From NCBI GenBank assembly GCA_910585705.1, contig CAJUER010000001.1:794840-858839 (forward strand): a DNA stretch of 64,000 nt. Direction: 5' to 3'. This stretch comes from an uncultured Christensenella sp. Its GTDB lineage: Bacteria > Bacillota > Clostridia > Christensenellales > Borkfalkiaceae. The translations under genes and the position numbers were made by a program. This document shows positions 1 through 7,011 of this stretch, in pieces; the first letter of the stretch is position 1, and each line of letters begins with the position of its first letter. The notes under the pieces were generated by a model. That model worked only from the letters and a program-made list of their open reading frames with translations. It had not been told where the DNA came from and did no database searches.

Positions 1-235
1 TAAAATCAGCCGGAACCTCTATGAGCGTGTTGCCGCATTTTTGTTTGGCTTCCCAATACACGTCGCCCGTCTTTACGCCTAAGTTTTTGGCTATCATATT
101 CTTCGCCAAAACTATACCGTGCCTATCCTCTTTACTACCTACCACGACGACGGGTTTATCTCTTATTTCGGGGTTTCTCAGGCACTCGACCGAAGCATAA
201 AAGTTATTCAAATCGCTGTGAAGAATAGTCCGCAT
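1..235 (-). CDS. Y-family DNA polymerase (UmuC/DinB type), 5' part only
   Basis: Reading leftward from an ATG at 233-235, the translation opens MRTILHSDLNNFYASVEC, then PVVVVGSKEDRHGIVLAKN and GVKTGDVYWEA. This is the palm N-terminus of Y-family translesion polymerases: the first catalytic Asp lies in HSDLNNFYASVE, followed by the RHGIVLAKN nucleotide-binding segment. The family copies damaged DNA. The gene runs off the left edge, so only about 78 codons are visible. It lies 28 bp downstream of a small gene in the same operon. No good ribosome binding site precedes the ATG, which suggests translational coupling. The family call is firm; whether it is PolIV-like or a plasmid/phage-type UmuC cannot be told. 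Confidence 0.9.
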   Translation of the reverse strand, partial: MRTILHSDLNNFYASVECLRNPEIRDKPVVVVGSKEDRHGIVLAKNMIAKNLGVKTGDVYWEAKQKCGNTLIEVPADF

Positions 236-263
236 AAAAGTATTATGCGCAAATAAAAAAGGC

Positions 264-527
264 TTACGACTGACCCGTAAACCTTTCTACAAACCACCTG
301 TTCGTCTGCTTATCCAAATAAATAATTTTTTCTCTGCCCTTAATTATTACCTTATACTTTCTTGTAAGTACTCCGCCTGTATGGTCCGGCGGAGCGTTAC
401 GCTCATCAATTATTTTATCTATATCATACCGCGTTCCGTCCGTCCATTCGATTGCCACAGGCTTCATTATCCCGTCTGTGTTAATTTTAAGATACACCGC
501 AACGTAAACCTTTTCGTAAGTTACCAT
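264..527 (-). CDS. small DUF6504-like protein of a translesion polymerase cassette
   Basis: An 87-residue protein with no signal peptide or membrane segment. The centre reads PVAIEWTDGTRYDIDKIIDE, followed by a basic beta-rich C-terminal half ending in TNRWFVERF. This layout resembles small proteins (DUF6504-like) found next to Y-family polymerases, and here it directly precedes such a gene. The biochemical role is unknown; an accessory role in damage tolerance is inferred from position only. It probably shares the promoter upstream of the zinc-ribbon gene at 568-729. Confidence 0.65.
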   Translation of the reverse strand: MVTYEKVYVAVYLKINTDGIMKPVAIEWTDGTRYDIDKIIDERNAPPDHTGGVLTRKYKVIIKGREKIIYLDKQTNRWFVERFTGQS

Positions 528-567
528 ACGTTTAGTATTTACGTTTTTAACAAAAATAACGGCGGAT

Positions 568-729
568 TTACTCCGCCGCTTCTGCTTTTTGTATTGCTTC
601 TTTCTTTTCTTCCACTTTGACTTTGAATTGCATTTCGCACTCTGAACATACTACCGAACCGTTGGTTTCTTTCAAATCAAGTCCTTTCTGCTCGGCTCCG
701 CAATTCGGACATTTTACCGAATATAGCAT
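568..729 (-). CDS. small zinc-ribbon protein
   Basis: A 53-residue protein starting MLYSVKCPNCGAEQ. A longer open frame begins nine codons upstream, but GAGGAG sits eight bases before the ATG at 727-729, which fixes the start. Two Cys pairs (CPNC and CSEC) form a one-zinc ribbon of the kind that holds small nucleic-acid or protein-binding domains, and the tail is Lys/Glu/Ala-rich. It is the first gene of the operon leading to the DUF6504-like gene and the Y-family polymerase. Function unknown. Confidence 0.75.
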   Translation of the reverse strand: MLYSVKCPNCGAEQKGLDLKETNGSVVCSECEMQFKVKVEEKKEAIQKAEAAE

Positions 730-756
730 AATCTTCACTCCTCTTTTGACTTTCAT

Positions 757-785
757 ATTATACGAGAATCAGTTGGCTATGTCAA
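757..785 (-). promoter_or_regulatory. perfect-consensus sigma-A promoter for the zinc-ribbon/polymerase operon
   Basis: On the minus strand, TTGACA (780-785) and TATAAT (757-762) are separated by exactly 17 bases, a full 12/12 match. The -35 overlaps the stop codon of the preceding defence-operon gene. No CGAAC-N4-GTTCG LexA/DinR box is visible across it. Confidence 0.85.
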
Positions 786-1528
786 TCTGCTGCACTAATG
801 TAACGTTTAGTCAAATTAAAAAACATGGGCTTTGCTATGCAACCTACTTTTGATAAATCCCCTATATAAAATTTAATTCCATCATTAAATTTTTCCCCTA
901 CGCCTCGTTCGATTAAACTATCAATGTTTTCATCTATTATTATACGTCTTTCTTGTTGCTCCTTATATGCTTTACTTTTATGAAAATAAGCAAGATCGGA
1001 ATCTCCTGATAGGGTTTGCATAATTATTTCTTTATCTACATCATCATCGCTATATTTTATATTTGCTATTGTTGCGGCTATATCGTGTGCATTTAAAAAT
1101 TCCAATATCTTTTTTTCAAAAAGTGTTTTATCCAATACAGCACAAAAAGTTTGCTTACCGGAACTGAAATCATTTATCATTTGAGGATTTATGTAAATTG
1201 CTCCGTTAGGATGAAAATTACGTCCCGTTAATCTTGAATAACAATAAATAGGTCTATTAACATCCAAATGTATTGCAGTAATATCAACTACTTTCTCAAA
1301 TAAGTCATCTTTATCTTTTTTGCAATAAAGTGAAAAATGCTGATTAACTTTTCCTTCTCCGGCATCTCCGCGTCCCGGTTGCTTGCTCTCTTTAAAAGAT
1401 TTTATAGGTCGAAATAACATCTCTCCTGTGCGAAACAACTCTTTAGCATAACTCTCATCATCGAAAAATTTAATTACGTGATTTGTAGAAAATATTTCTT
1501 GCGCTTTTATTTGTTTTAGTTCTCGCAT
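782..1528 (-). CDS. uncharacterised protein, last gene of the Pycsar-headed operon
   Basis: 248 residues, soluble, no signal peptide. The N-terminal third has FFDDESYAKELFRTGEMLFR, then GRGDAGEG; near residue 195 comes KAYKEQQERRIII. A polar EG motif plus a K-x-x-x-Q-x-E-R patch recalls DUF2971-like proteins often found in defence islands, but I do not claim membership. AAGGAAG lies eight bases upstream of the ATG. It follows the membrane gene at 1552-2433 by 23 bp and seems co-transcribed with pycC and pycTM. Function unknown. Confidence 0.7.
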   Translation of the reverse strand: MRELKQIKAQEIFSTNHVIKFFDDESYAKELFRTGEMLFRPIKSFKESKQPGRGDAGEGKVNQHFSLYCKKDKDDLFEKVVDITAIHLDVNRPIYCYSRLTGRNFHPNGAIYINPQMINDFSSGKQTFCAVLDKTLFEKKILEFLNAHDIAATIANIKYSDDDVDKEIIMQTLSGDSDLAYFHKSKAYKEQQERRIIIDENIDSLIERGVGEKFNDGIKFYIGDLSKVGCIAKPMFFNLTKRYISAAD

Positions 1529-1551
1529 TATAAATCTTCCTTATAAACTTT

Positions 1552-2433
1552 TTAGTAGCTTTTTACATTCTCGATTGCGCCATATGTAGTATAGAGCATT
1601 AATAAAGTATCGTAATACATATCTTCATAAGTTTCTATTTGACCGTATTCAATGCAAAGTTGACGCCACTCCGCATCACTATCTTCGATCATACCATGTC
1701 TGCAAAAAGCAACACACCCACTGCTTATGAATTTCATTAACCAAAAATTTAATATTTTTAATTCGCACGAACCGAAATTAAACATTCGATTTAACATATC
1801 CATTGGCGGCTCTTGCGGCAATCGTTCTGGAGTATTTGCAGTATCCTCTCTATCTCTCAATACAAATTCCAAATACCTATCAATATAAAGAGTTAAGTCC
1901 GATTTATGGTCTGGGAAAAGAACTCTTCCTAACGACGGTACATCAAAAATATACGTCGAAATATCTCCCAACACTTCATTTTGCAAGTCACTAATTGCAC
2001 AATGAAAATACTTTCCACCATCATACAAAAATGATCTGCCCATTTTATATTTTTTGCAATCGGCTTCAAATTTTTTTAAACAATCATCTACCCAACTATT
2101 ACTGGACATAATAACAAGCGGTATATTTTCCTGTCGCAAAATTTCTTCTTGCAATTCTTTAGAGCATTTATTAAAACGGGTATAAATCGAACGTTTGTGC
2201 TTTTTATATGGATTGACACTTGCCGCTATAACGCATAGAGGCAAAAAATCAATTTCTTCCTGATTATCAATAATAAATATCTTTGCGGCTTCTTGAATAC
2301 TTTCTTTATGGCGAACATTTTCCTGCCTTTCTAATTCGCGCTCATGCCGACGTTGCAACCAAAATATTGCAACAGATACTACAACTGTGGCTATTAACGA
2401 AAGAATTGCGATTATTAAATTAGCTATTTCCAT
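1552..2433 (-). CDS. N-terminally membrane-anchored protein of the Pycsar-headed operon
   Basis: 293 residues. One hydrophobic segment at about residues 4-26 is followed by a charged RRHERELERQE linker predicted to be helical, then a large cytoplasmic-type domain with no motif I recognise. AAGGAG precedes the ATG. A single anchor plus soluble domain would place it at the inner face of the membrane, where the PycTM effector also acts. It lies 18 bp after the nuclease-like gene. Function unknown. Confidence 0.7.
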   Translation of the reverse strand: MEIANLIIAILSLIATVVVSVAIFWLQRRHERELERQENVRHKESIQEAAKIFIIDNQEEIDFLPLCVIAASVNPYKKHKRSIYTRFNKCSKELQEEILRQENIPLVIMSSNSWVDDCLKKFEADCKKYKMGRSFLYDGGKYFHCAISDLQNEVLGDISTYIFDVPSLGRVLFPDHKSDLTLYIDRYLEFVLRDREDTANTPERLPQEPPMDMLNRMFNFGSCELKILNFWLMKFISSGCVAFCRHGMIEDSDAEWRQLCIEYGQIETYEDMYYDTLLMLYTTYGAIENVKSY

Positions 2434-2451
2434 GAGTTCTCCTTCTTTTAG

Positions 2452-3102
2452 TTACTGTTTCAACCCTCCTTTGTACAGGTTAAGTGCTATTTCCGCCATT
2501 CTTTCCAAACGCGCATATAAATATAACGGATAAAATGTGTTTCGTATCATATCAAACACAAGTAGTTTTTGATTGCTTGTAATAAGATAAATATTTTCAA
2601 ATTTTTTAGGTTTATTGTTTAGCGTATTTATTCTTGTTAATAACGCAAACATTTGATTGAATGTAGATATATTAATAAAAGAATTTACAAACAAATCATA
2701 GCTTTTCATATCAGCATAATTCGCATTTGTGCTATTCAAACGTTCAACTTTATTTGCAACGGCATTTACAAAATCTTTTATTGGAGAATTGTCTATGTCA
2801 TCTTCGACATACGAGCCATATTCCCATATCAATTCATCTCCTTCAAGATGCACAGTATCTTTTAATTGCTCCAATCTCTCTAAAATGCGCGGAGGTGTTT
2901 GCTCTCCTTGTTCTGCTACCCTCTGCCATAGATTAAAAGCCTCTACAGCTTTCTTTGGCATACAATGCGTAACCTCAATTCCTATTTCACTACTGCTTCT
3001 CAAATCGGGTTTATCTGCAATTTGCAAATCAATAAACTTTTCGGGAAAACATTTTTCTAATACTACCTTTGCAAAATATTCGTTAAACCGCTTTTGTGCC
3101 AT
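2452..3102 (-). CDS. putative PD-(D/E)XK-like nuclease-fold protein
   Basis: 216 residues. The pattern KPDLRSSSEIGIEVTHCM (about residues 31-48) puts an Asp after Pro and a later I-E-V/T strand, as in PD-(D/E)XK nuclease folds, although the canonical Lys after the Glu is replaced by Thr. The rest is helical and charged. The ribosome binding site is AGGGA. It lies 47 bp downstream of pycTM. A nuclease role in defence is inference; the motif is only suggestive and the active site may be degenerate. Confidence 0.6.
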   Translation of the reverse strand: MAQKRFNEYFAKVVLEKCFPEKFIDLQIADKPDLRSSSEIGIEVTHCMPKKAVEAFNLWQRVAEQGEQTPPRILERLEQLKDTVHLEGDELIWEYGSYVEDDIDNSPIKDFVNAVANKVERLNSTNANYADMKSYDLFVNSFINISTFNQMFALLTRINTLNNKPKKFENIYLITSNQKLLVFDMIRNTFYPLYLYARLERMAEIALNLYKGGLKQ

Positions 3103-3148
3103 AAGTTTTGTCCCTACCTATGTTATATTTTCAATCAATAAATAACTA

Positions 3149-3691
3149 TTAGACAGAAATTAAAATCAGCAACGTTATAGTTAGTGCCAATAAAATTAAA
3201 GAAAATAATAAGGCGATATTGAAATAAAAAGCTTTCTTTTTAGAAATGGCTGAATTAATTATAATTTGCTCATTAATCTCATCAATGAATTCTTCTTCTG
3301 ATAAAGAACTTGATTTTTCTTTAAACTTTTTATATCCCATTTTATTTATATCACCGAAAAATAGCATAGAATTACCTTTTAAATTATTCTGCTTTATGTA
3401 TTTTACAGCTTTATATCGAGAAACAAAAACCAAACTAGAAAAAATTATTGAAAGAGCTACTGCACCGCAATACAAAATAAAAAGAAACAACAAAAAGCCA
3501 CACAGAACTTTATTGTTCCAATTTGAAATAATATTTACTGCTTCAAAAACTTTTGTAGTTAACCCTATAAGTAAAGTTATTAAGCCCACCAAAATAGCAG
3601 ATTTATTATCAGTGTGCTTTATAGATTCATTAACCAAATCAAGTACTTTAAATGCTTCATCTTTTGAATATGTTCTATTTAAATTTTCCAT
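3149..3691 (-). CDS. pycTM: Pycsar effector, transmembrane type (PycTM)
   Basis: 180 residues with four hydrophobic segments: about 33-50, 62-88 (perhaps two) and 153-178. The N-terminal VNESIKHTDNKSAILVG followed by the first membrane helix matches the Pycsar effector domain, in which an amphipathic (A/T)D-x-K-A segment leads into the membrane. In Pycsar defence this protein is activated by a cyclic pyrimidine nucleotide made on phage infection and disrupts the inner membrane. The gene overlaps the cyclase gene by 13 bp and has its own GAAGGA site. The pairing with a class III cyclase makes the call strong. Confidence 0.85.
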   Translation of the reverse strand: MENLNRTYSKDEAFKVLDLVNESIKHTDNKSAILVGLITLLIGLTTKVFEAVNIISNWNNKVLCGFLLFLFILYCGAVALSIIFSSLVFVSRYKAVKYIKQNNLKGNSMLFFGDINKMGYKKFKEKSSSLSEEEFIDEINEQIIINSAISKKKAFYFNIALLFSLILLALTITLLILISV

Positions 3692-4362
3692 GTTATATCC
3701 TTCATTTTATAAAAATTACCATACATTTCAATTGAAAAATGAGAAGCTCGCTTTTTATCTACTGCATCTATTTGTTCATAAGTACTTTCATCAAATATAA
3801 CTTCATTTGCACCCGCTTTTTCACAACATTTACTTGCATAATTCGTAACCGAACTTGGAAATGCTAACTGACAACATTTGTTTTTACCGCGTGTACCAAT
3901 GCGAGTAATTAATATATGCCCGATACATACACCCATACCGCATTTTATTTTCCAATCAGACTCTACAATCGGATTATATGATTCTTTAATATATGTATTA
4001 ATACTCCGAACAGCATCGATAGCATGTTGTCCGCTATTTTTTTTATCGTCATTTACAAATAAACAAAGCAATCCATCGCCGACAATCTGCATAACCTTGC
4101 CACAATTTTCTTCCACCGCTCTCGTTACCAATTTTGCAAACATTTTATAAATTTTTAGCATATTCTTTCTGCCGTTTGCATCTTGCATATTTGTAGAATT
4201 ACGCATATCAACGAACATTACACTACACTGTAAATTTTTTGCGTTTTTCTTCTTAGAAATATCTTGCTCGTTTGGAATACGAATTATATTTTCCGTTTGA
4301 ATTTTTTGGCTTTTAATATCAGTCAATTCCTTTTTAAGCTGAGTTAGATCCCCTTTATTCAT
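3679..4362 (-). CDS. pycC: Pycsar class III nucleotide cyclase (PycC)
   Basis: 227 residues with an adenylate/guanylate cyclase catalytic domain. FVDMRNST carries the first metal-binding Asp (D52) and QIVGDGLLCLF the second (D96), followed by GIGHxxxxRIGTRGK-type strands and TNYASK where family members usually have N-A-A-R. In Pycsar systems these enzymes make cCMP or cUMP upon phage infection; which base is used here cannot be read. About 40 N-terminal residues form a Lys/Glu-rich helix. AAGGAG sits five bases before the ATG. It is the first gene of a five-gene operon and overlaps pycTM. Confidence 0.85.
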   Translation of the reverse strand: MNKGDLTQLKKELTDIKSQKIQTENIIRIPNEQDISKKKNAKNLQCSVMFVDMRNSTNMQDANGRKNMLKIYKMFAKLVTRAVEENCGKVMQIVGDGLLCLFVNDDKKNSGQHAIDAVRSINTYIKESYNPIVESDWKIKCGMGVCIGHILITRIGTRGKNKCCQLAFPSSVTNYASKCCEKAGANEVIFDESTYEQIDAVDKKRASHFSIEMYGNFYKMKDITWKI

Positions 4363-4495
4363 ATGTTCTCCTTAGTAAAAACTTATATTTATTTATAAAC
4401 TTTAAATATCATCATTAATCATTTTATAATAACATTAGTGGTAACCGCAGAACACATATTTTAAATAGAAAATTATTTTACTTAAGGTTTTGACT

Positions 4496-4549
4496 ATGAA
4501 GAAAATAGTGAGTAATTTAAAAATTGCGGGTTTAGTCAAAATGTCCTAA
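4496..4549 (+). CDS. possible 17-residue peptide ORF running into a terminator
   Basis: ATG at 4496 with AAGG about eight bases upstream opens MKKIVSNLKIAGLVKMS and stops at 4549, inside a terminator hairpin (4521-4560). TATAAT at 4425-4430 could start a transcript of roughly 125 nt, divergent from pycC. It could be a tiny membrane-active peptide, a leader peptide or chance. No homology can be claimed. Confidence 0.3.
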   Translation: MKKIVSNLKIAGLVKMS

Positions 4550-4563
4550 ACCTGCAATTTTTT
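4521..4563 (+). terminator. rho-independent terminator upstream of the Pycsar operon
   Basis: A 14-bp stem (4521-4534 with 4547-4560, one G-T pair) and a 12-base loop are followed by six T on the plus strand. It ends the short plus-strand transcription unit that overlaps the 17-codon ORF. Confidence 0.75.
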
Positions 4564-4655
4564 ATTTATTCGTCTGTATTACTACCATTTCTATATTTTG
4601 CAACCTACGGTGTAAAGCCTGTTTAAACCAAAAGATTATTTTTAATTTCAAAAAT

Positions 4656-4718
4656 GGTTACCATAGGTATGTTTTTAAGACACCATAGGGTTGATATTCA
4701 TTCTAAGGTAACCATAGG
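4656..4718 (+). repeat. three direct ACCATAGG repeats in the AT-rich gap
   Basis: ACCATAGG occurs at 4660-4667, 4682-4689 (as CACCATAGG) and 4711-4718. The outer two are extended as GGTTACC/GGTAACC-ATAGG, and an inverted copy CCTATGGT lies at about 4905-4912. The rest of the 4564-4881 gap holds no gene that I can see. Confidence 0.55.
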
Positions 4719-4743
4719 CTTAAAAGAACCTTTGTGTACATCA

Positions 4744-4800
4744 TTGTGTCAACATTTCAGTAAAAAATTGATTAAAACAAATAAATATGAATTGACACAA
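4744..4800. repeat. inverted repeat TTGTGTCAA / TTGACACAA
   Basis: Perfect 9-bp arms at 4744-4752 and 4792-4800 with a 39-bp AT-rich spacer. It could be a regulator-binding pair or part of an integration junction. No gene lies between the arms. Confidence 0.5.
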
Positions 4801-4881
4801 ATCAGGTTCATTTGTTTACACTAACTGCCTTTTCTGTAATAAAAATTGGACTTTTTTAATACATATTAAGACGATTAAAAA

Positions 4882-4965
4882 CCGCAAAATATTTTGGGCA
4901 ACAACCCTATGGTCGGCGCGACCGTTGCAGTTGCGGTTGCCGTTCAGGAAGCAATGACTAAGTAA
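4882..4965 (+). pseudogene. C-terminal remnant of an unidentified gene
   Basis: An open frame without a start encodes a 27-residue tail ending NNPMVGATVAVAVAVQEAMTK before TAA at 4963-4965. It is clearly more GC-rich than the surrounding spacer and is followed 15 bp later by a strong terminator, as a gene end would be. Upstream the frame closes at once. It looks like the 3' scrap of a gene whose body was lost, perhaps when the neighbouring defence block arrived. I cannot identify the parent family. Confidence 0.45.
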
Positions 4966-4980
4966 TAAGTTTTAAATTAA

Positions 4981-5016
4981 ACATGCACAAGGTTAAATCT
5001 TGTGCATGTTTTTTTA
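4981..5016 (+). terminator. rho-independent terminator
   Basis: An 11-bp perfect stem ACATGCACAAG/CTTGTGCATGT with a 7-base loop, followed by seven T. It ends the truncated gene remnant just upstream. Confidence 0.85.
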
Positions 5017-5039
5017 TACCCTTCCAAAATCTGCCGACC

Positions 5040-5068
5040 TTGACATTTTCCTTATTTTGTTATATTAT
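5040..5068 (+). promoter_or_regulatory. sigma-A promoter placing the start site at the ATG of the surface protease gene
   Basis: TTGACA (5040-5045), a 17-base spacer, then TATTAT (5063-5068). The expected transcription start is about 5074-5077, the same place as the ATG at 5075-5077. No Shine-Dalgarno sequence precedes that ATG. Confidence 0.75.
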
Positions 5069-5074
5069 GATAGT

Positions 5075-6604
5075 ATGAAACTTCAATCTTTAAAATCAAA
5101 AATAATACTGCTTGCGGTGTTTATAATTTTGGTCGTAGGGATCGCCGTAGGCGTTTCTTTGGGCACTAAACGAAAGCATGACAAAAGCATGTACGATACA
5201 TATACTGCCATTTACATCGCCGACGAAAACGGCACTATTTGCGGCGAAGCAAAACAAAGCGTCAGACAATGGCTGGACGGTACGGAAATAACCGCCGTTC
5301 CCAACGACGGTTATTTGTTTTCAGGCTGGTCTGACGGCGTTTATTTACCGACAAGGCACGACACTCATTTCACGCAAAATATCGAAGTTAACGCTTCGTT
5401 TGTAAGCAAGCTGAAAACGCTTAAATACAATTATAACGGCGCTACAACTAACAACTCCGCTTCTTCCGTTACGATAAATTATGATAGTATTACTTCTACT
5501 AAATTTGTAATTCCTGCAAAGGCAAACTTTGAATTTCAGGGTTGGTATTTAGATAAAGAGTTTAACAAAAGAGTTACCGACAAAGACGGCGTTTACTATT
5601 TAGGTAAAAGCATTTTCTACTCCGAAGCGGACACATTATACGCCCGATGGGAAAAACATGAAGGCATTGTTTATCCTGTGCTTATGATTTTTGTCGATGA
5701 AATACACGCCAAACTTGATACTGTTGACAAACAAATATTTAATCTTGATTACAAAATGATTTTGCCGGAATTGAAAATCAGCGAACAAATACCAGAAATT
5801 TTATCCGAATTTTTAAACGACGGTTTTGACGGTACAGTACATTTTGAATTAGATTCTTATTTTACTAATACTACTTTAGACACAAATTGCTATAAATCAG
5901 GACTCTCTTATTATGGCAATTATGAATATTATATTTTTCCTCCAAATATGGCAGAAGTCGCACCGATACTCAAAAATTACAGATCTGTTTTGACATTTGC
6001 AGCATATAAAGATCCAGATGGTATAATTCATCAAGCCGCCGGTTATGGTTCAAATAAATTTGCTTGTATTCCTCTAGATGACATATATTACAGAAAAGAT
6101 TTTTTGAAACCTTTGACTGGCACTAATTCAATTCAGTGGAACAACATAATCCCAGTATATACTCATGAATTTATTCATACTATTGAACAAGCTATTGGAC
6201 TAAATAACTTACATGATTATGAAATTTATTACAAAAAAAATACTGGTCAAAGTTACTTATCTGGATATTTGTTATATCTTCTAAACAAAGCGGAGTTGAA
6301 TGGCAATTCCACTGGGGTACCGTTAACTTACTGGACAGGAAACATTGAAGTTGAATACTATTATGATGCGCAAAAATGTAGCGAAATGGGAGCCGTTAGA
6401 TTAATAGAAAATAATATAGAACACGAACCGTCTATAAGTAGAGCAGGAAAAATCCCATATGGTTCTGACTTAACAGTTGAAGCGGTAGCTAAAGACGGTT
6501 ACAAATTTATTAAATGGTCAGACGGTGTTACTACTGCGATTAGACACGATACAAATATAACTTCATACTTATATGTGTTCCCCATATTTGCAAAAGAAAT
6601 TTAG
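5075..6604 (+). CDS. membrane-anchored surface protein with InlB-type repeats and a zinc-protease motif
   Basis: 509 residues from the ATG at 5075; upstream in-frame codons lie in the promoter and terminator. An N-terminal membrane helix (about residues 9-28) is an uncleaved anchor or signal peptide. Next come a divergent InlB B-repeat ending WSDG, a Listeria-Bacteroides-type repeat ending TLYARWEK, a central domain with THEFIHTIEQ (HExxH zinc-binding motif near residue 365), and a C-terminal second divergent repeat. The HExxH plus surface-repeat layout suggests an extracellular metallopeptidase acting on host or microbial protein. The third zinc ligand was not identified, so catalysis is inferred. 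mRNA may be leaderless. Confidence 0.75.
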   Translation: MKLQSLKSKIILLAVFIILVVGIAVGVSLGTKRKHDKSMYDTYTAIYIADENGTICGEAKQSVRQWLDGTEITAVPNDGYLFSGWSDGVYLPTRHDTHFTQNIEVNASFVSKLKTLKYNYNGATTNNSASSVTINYDSITSTKFVIPAKANFEFQGWYLDKEFNKRVTDKDGVYYLGKSIFYSEADTLYARWEKHEGIVYPVLMIFVDEIHAKLDTVDKQIFNLDYKMILPELKISEQIPEILSEFLNDGFDGTVHFELDSYFTNTTLDTNCYKSGLSYYGNYEYYIFPPNMAEVAPILKNYRSVLTFAAYKDPDGIIHQAAGYGSNKFACIPLDDIYYRKDFLKPLTGTNSIQWNNIIPVYTHEFIHTIEQAIGLNNLHDYEIYYKKNTGQSYLSGYLLYLLNKAELNGNSTGVPLTYWTGNIEVEYYYDAQKCSEMGAVRLIENNIEHEPSISRAGKIPYGSDLTVEAVAKDGYKFIKWSDGVTTAIRHDTNITSYLYVFPIFAKEI

Positions 6605-6639
6605 AAAATAGGGTATAGCTAACGCTATACCCTATTTTC
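6604..6639. terminator. bidirectional terminator between convergent genes
   Basis: A perfect 16-bp stem (6604-6619 with 6624-6639) and TAAC loop lie between the plus-strand protease gene and the minus-strand lipoprotein unit. The stem has A-rich and T-rich outer ends on both strands. Confidence 0.8.
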
Positions 6640-6645
6640 TATTAT

Positions 6646-7011
6646 TTATATATTTGATAAAAATTTTGAATATAGTTTTATTAAGCTTTCCAAAGTATCC
6701 ACGTCTATCAAGCCTTTACCTATAGCTACTTTTAAATATTTAGCATTGAATGCATTGAACACAACCTCAGATACAGGCAAAATATCATTAAATTCATCAT
6801 ATGTGTACAGACCAAATTGTTCAATATCTGACTGCATAGCTATTTCATCATATTTCAATGTTTCAGCATCAACTTCAAAAATATTGAACAGCCCATCTAT
6901 GCCTCCCGGCATTGATAGCATTCCGTTTACATAATAACACAAATGACTGTAAGTTACAGGACTCCAAGTGGTTGTATATTTTTCATATATATCAACACCT
7001 ACAAGCTGCAC
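6646..7011 (-). CDS. probable frameshifted C-terminal part of the adjacent surface lipoprotein
   Basis: 121 residues read from a GTG at 7011. It overlaps the end of the 943-residue lipoprotein ORF by 20 bp in another frame, and no ribosome binding site is seen. The same frame stays open upstream to a stop next to an A5 run, and the extended sequence (KQSYTTGKLTWTKVQLVGV) reads smoothly into VDIYEKYTTTW. A one-base slip at the A5 run would fuse it to the lipoprotein as a C-terminal domain. It could also be a small coupled gene. The domain itself is unrecognised. Confidence 0.5.
   Translation of the reverse strand: MQLVGVDIYEKYTTTWSPVTYSHLCYYVNGMLSMPGGIDGLFNIFEVDAETLKYDEIAMQSDIEQFGLYTYDEFNDILPVSEVVFNAFNAKYLKVAIGKGLIDVDTLESLIKLYSKFLSNI

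Noticed and set aside
757..785. LexA/SOS box in the polymerase-cassette promoter
   Set aside because: No CGAAC-N4-GTTCG or close variant is present, although the downstream gene type would suggest one.
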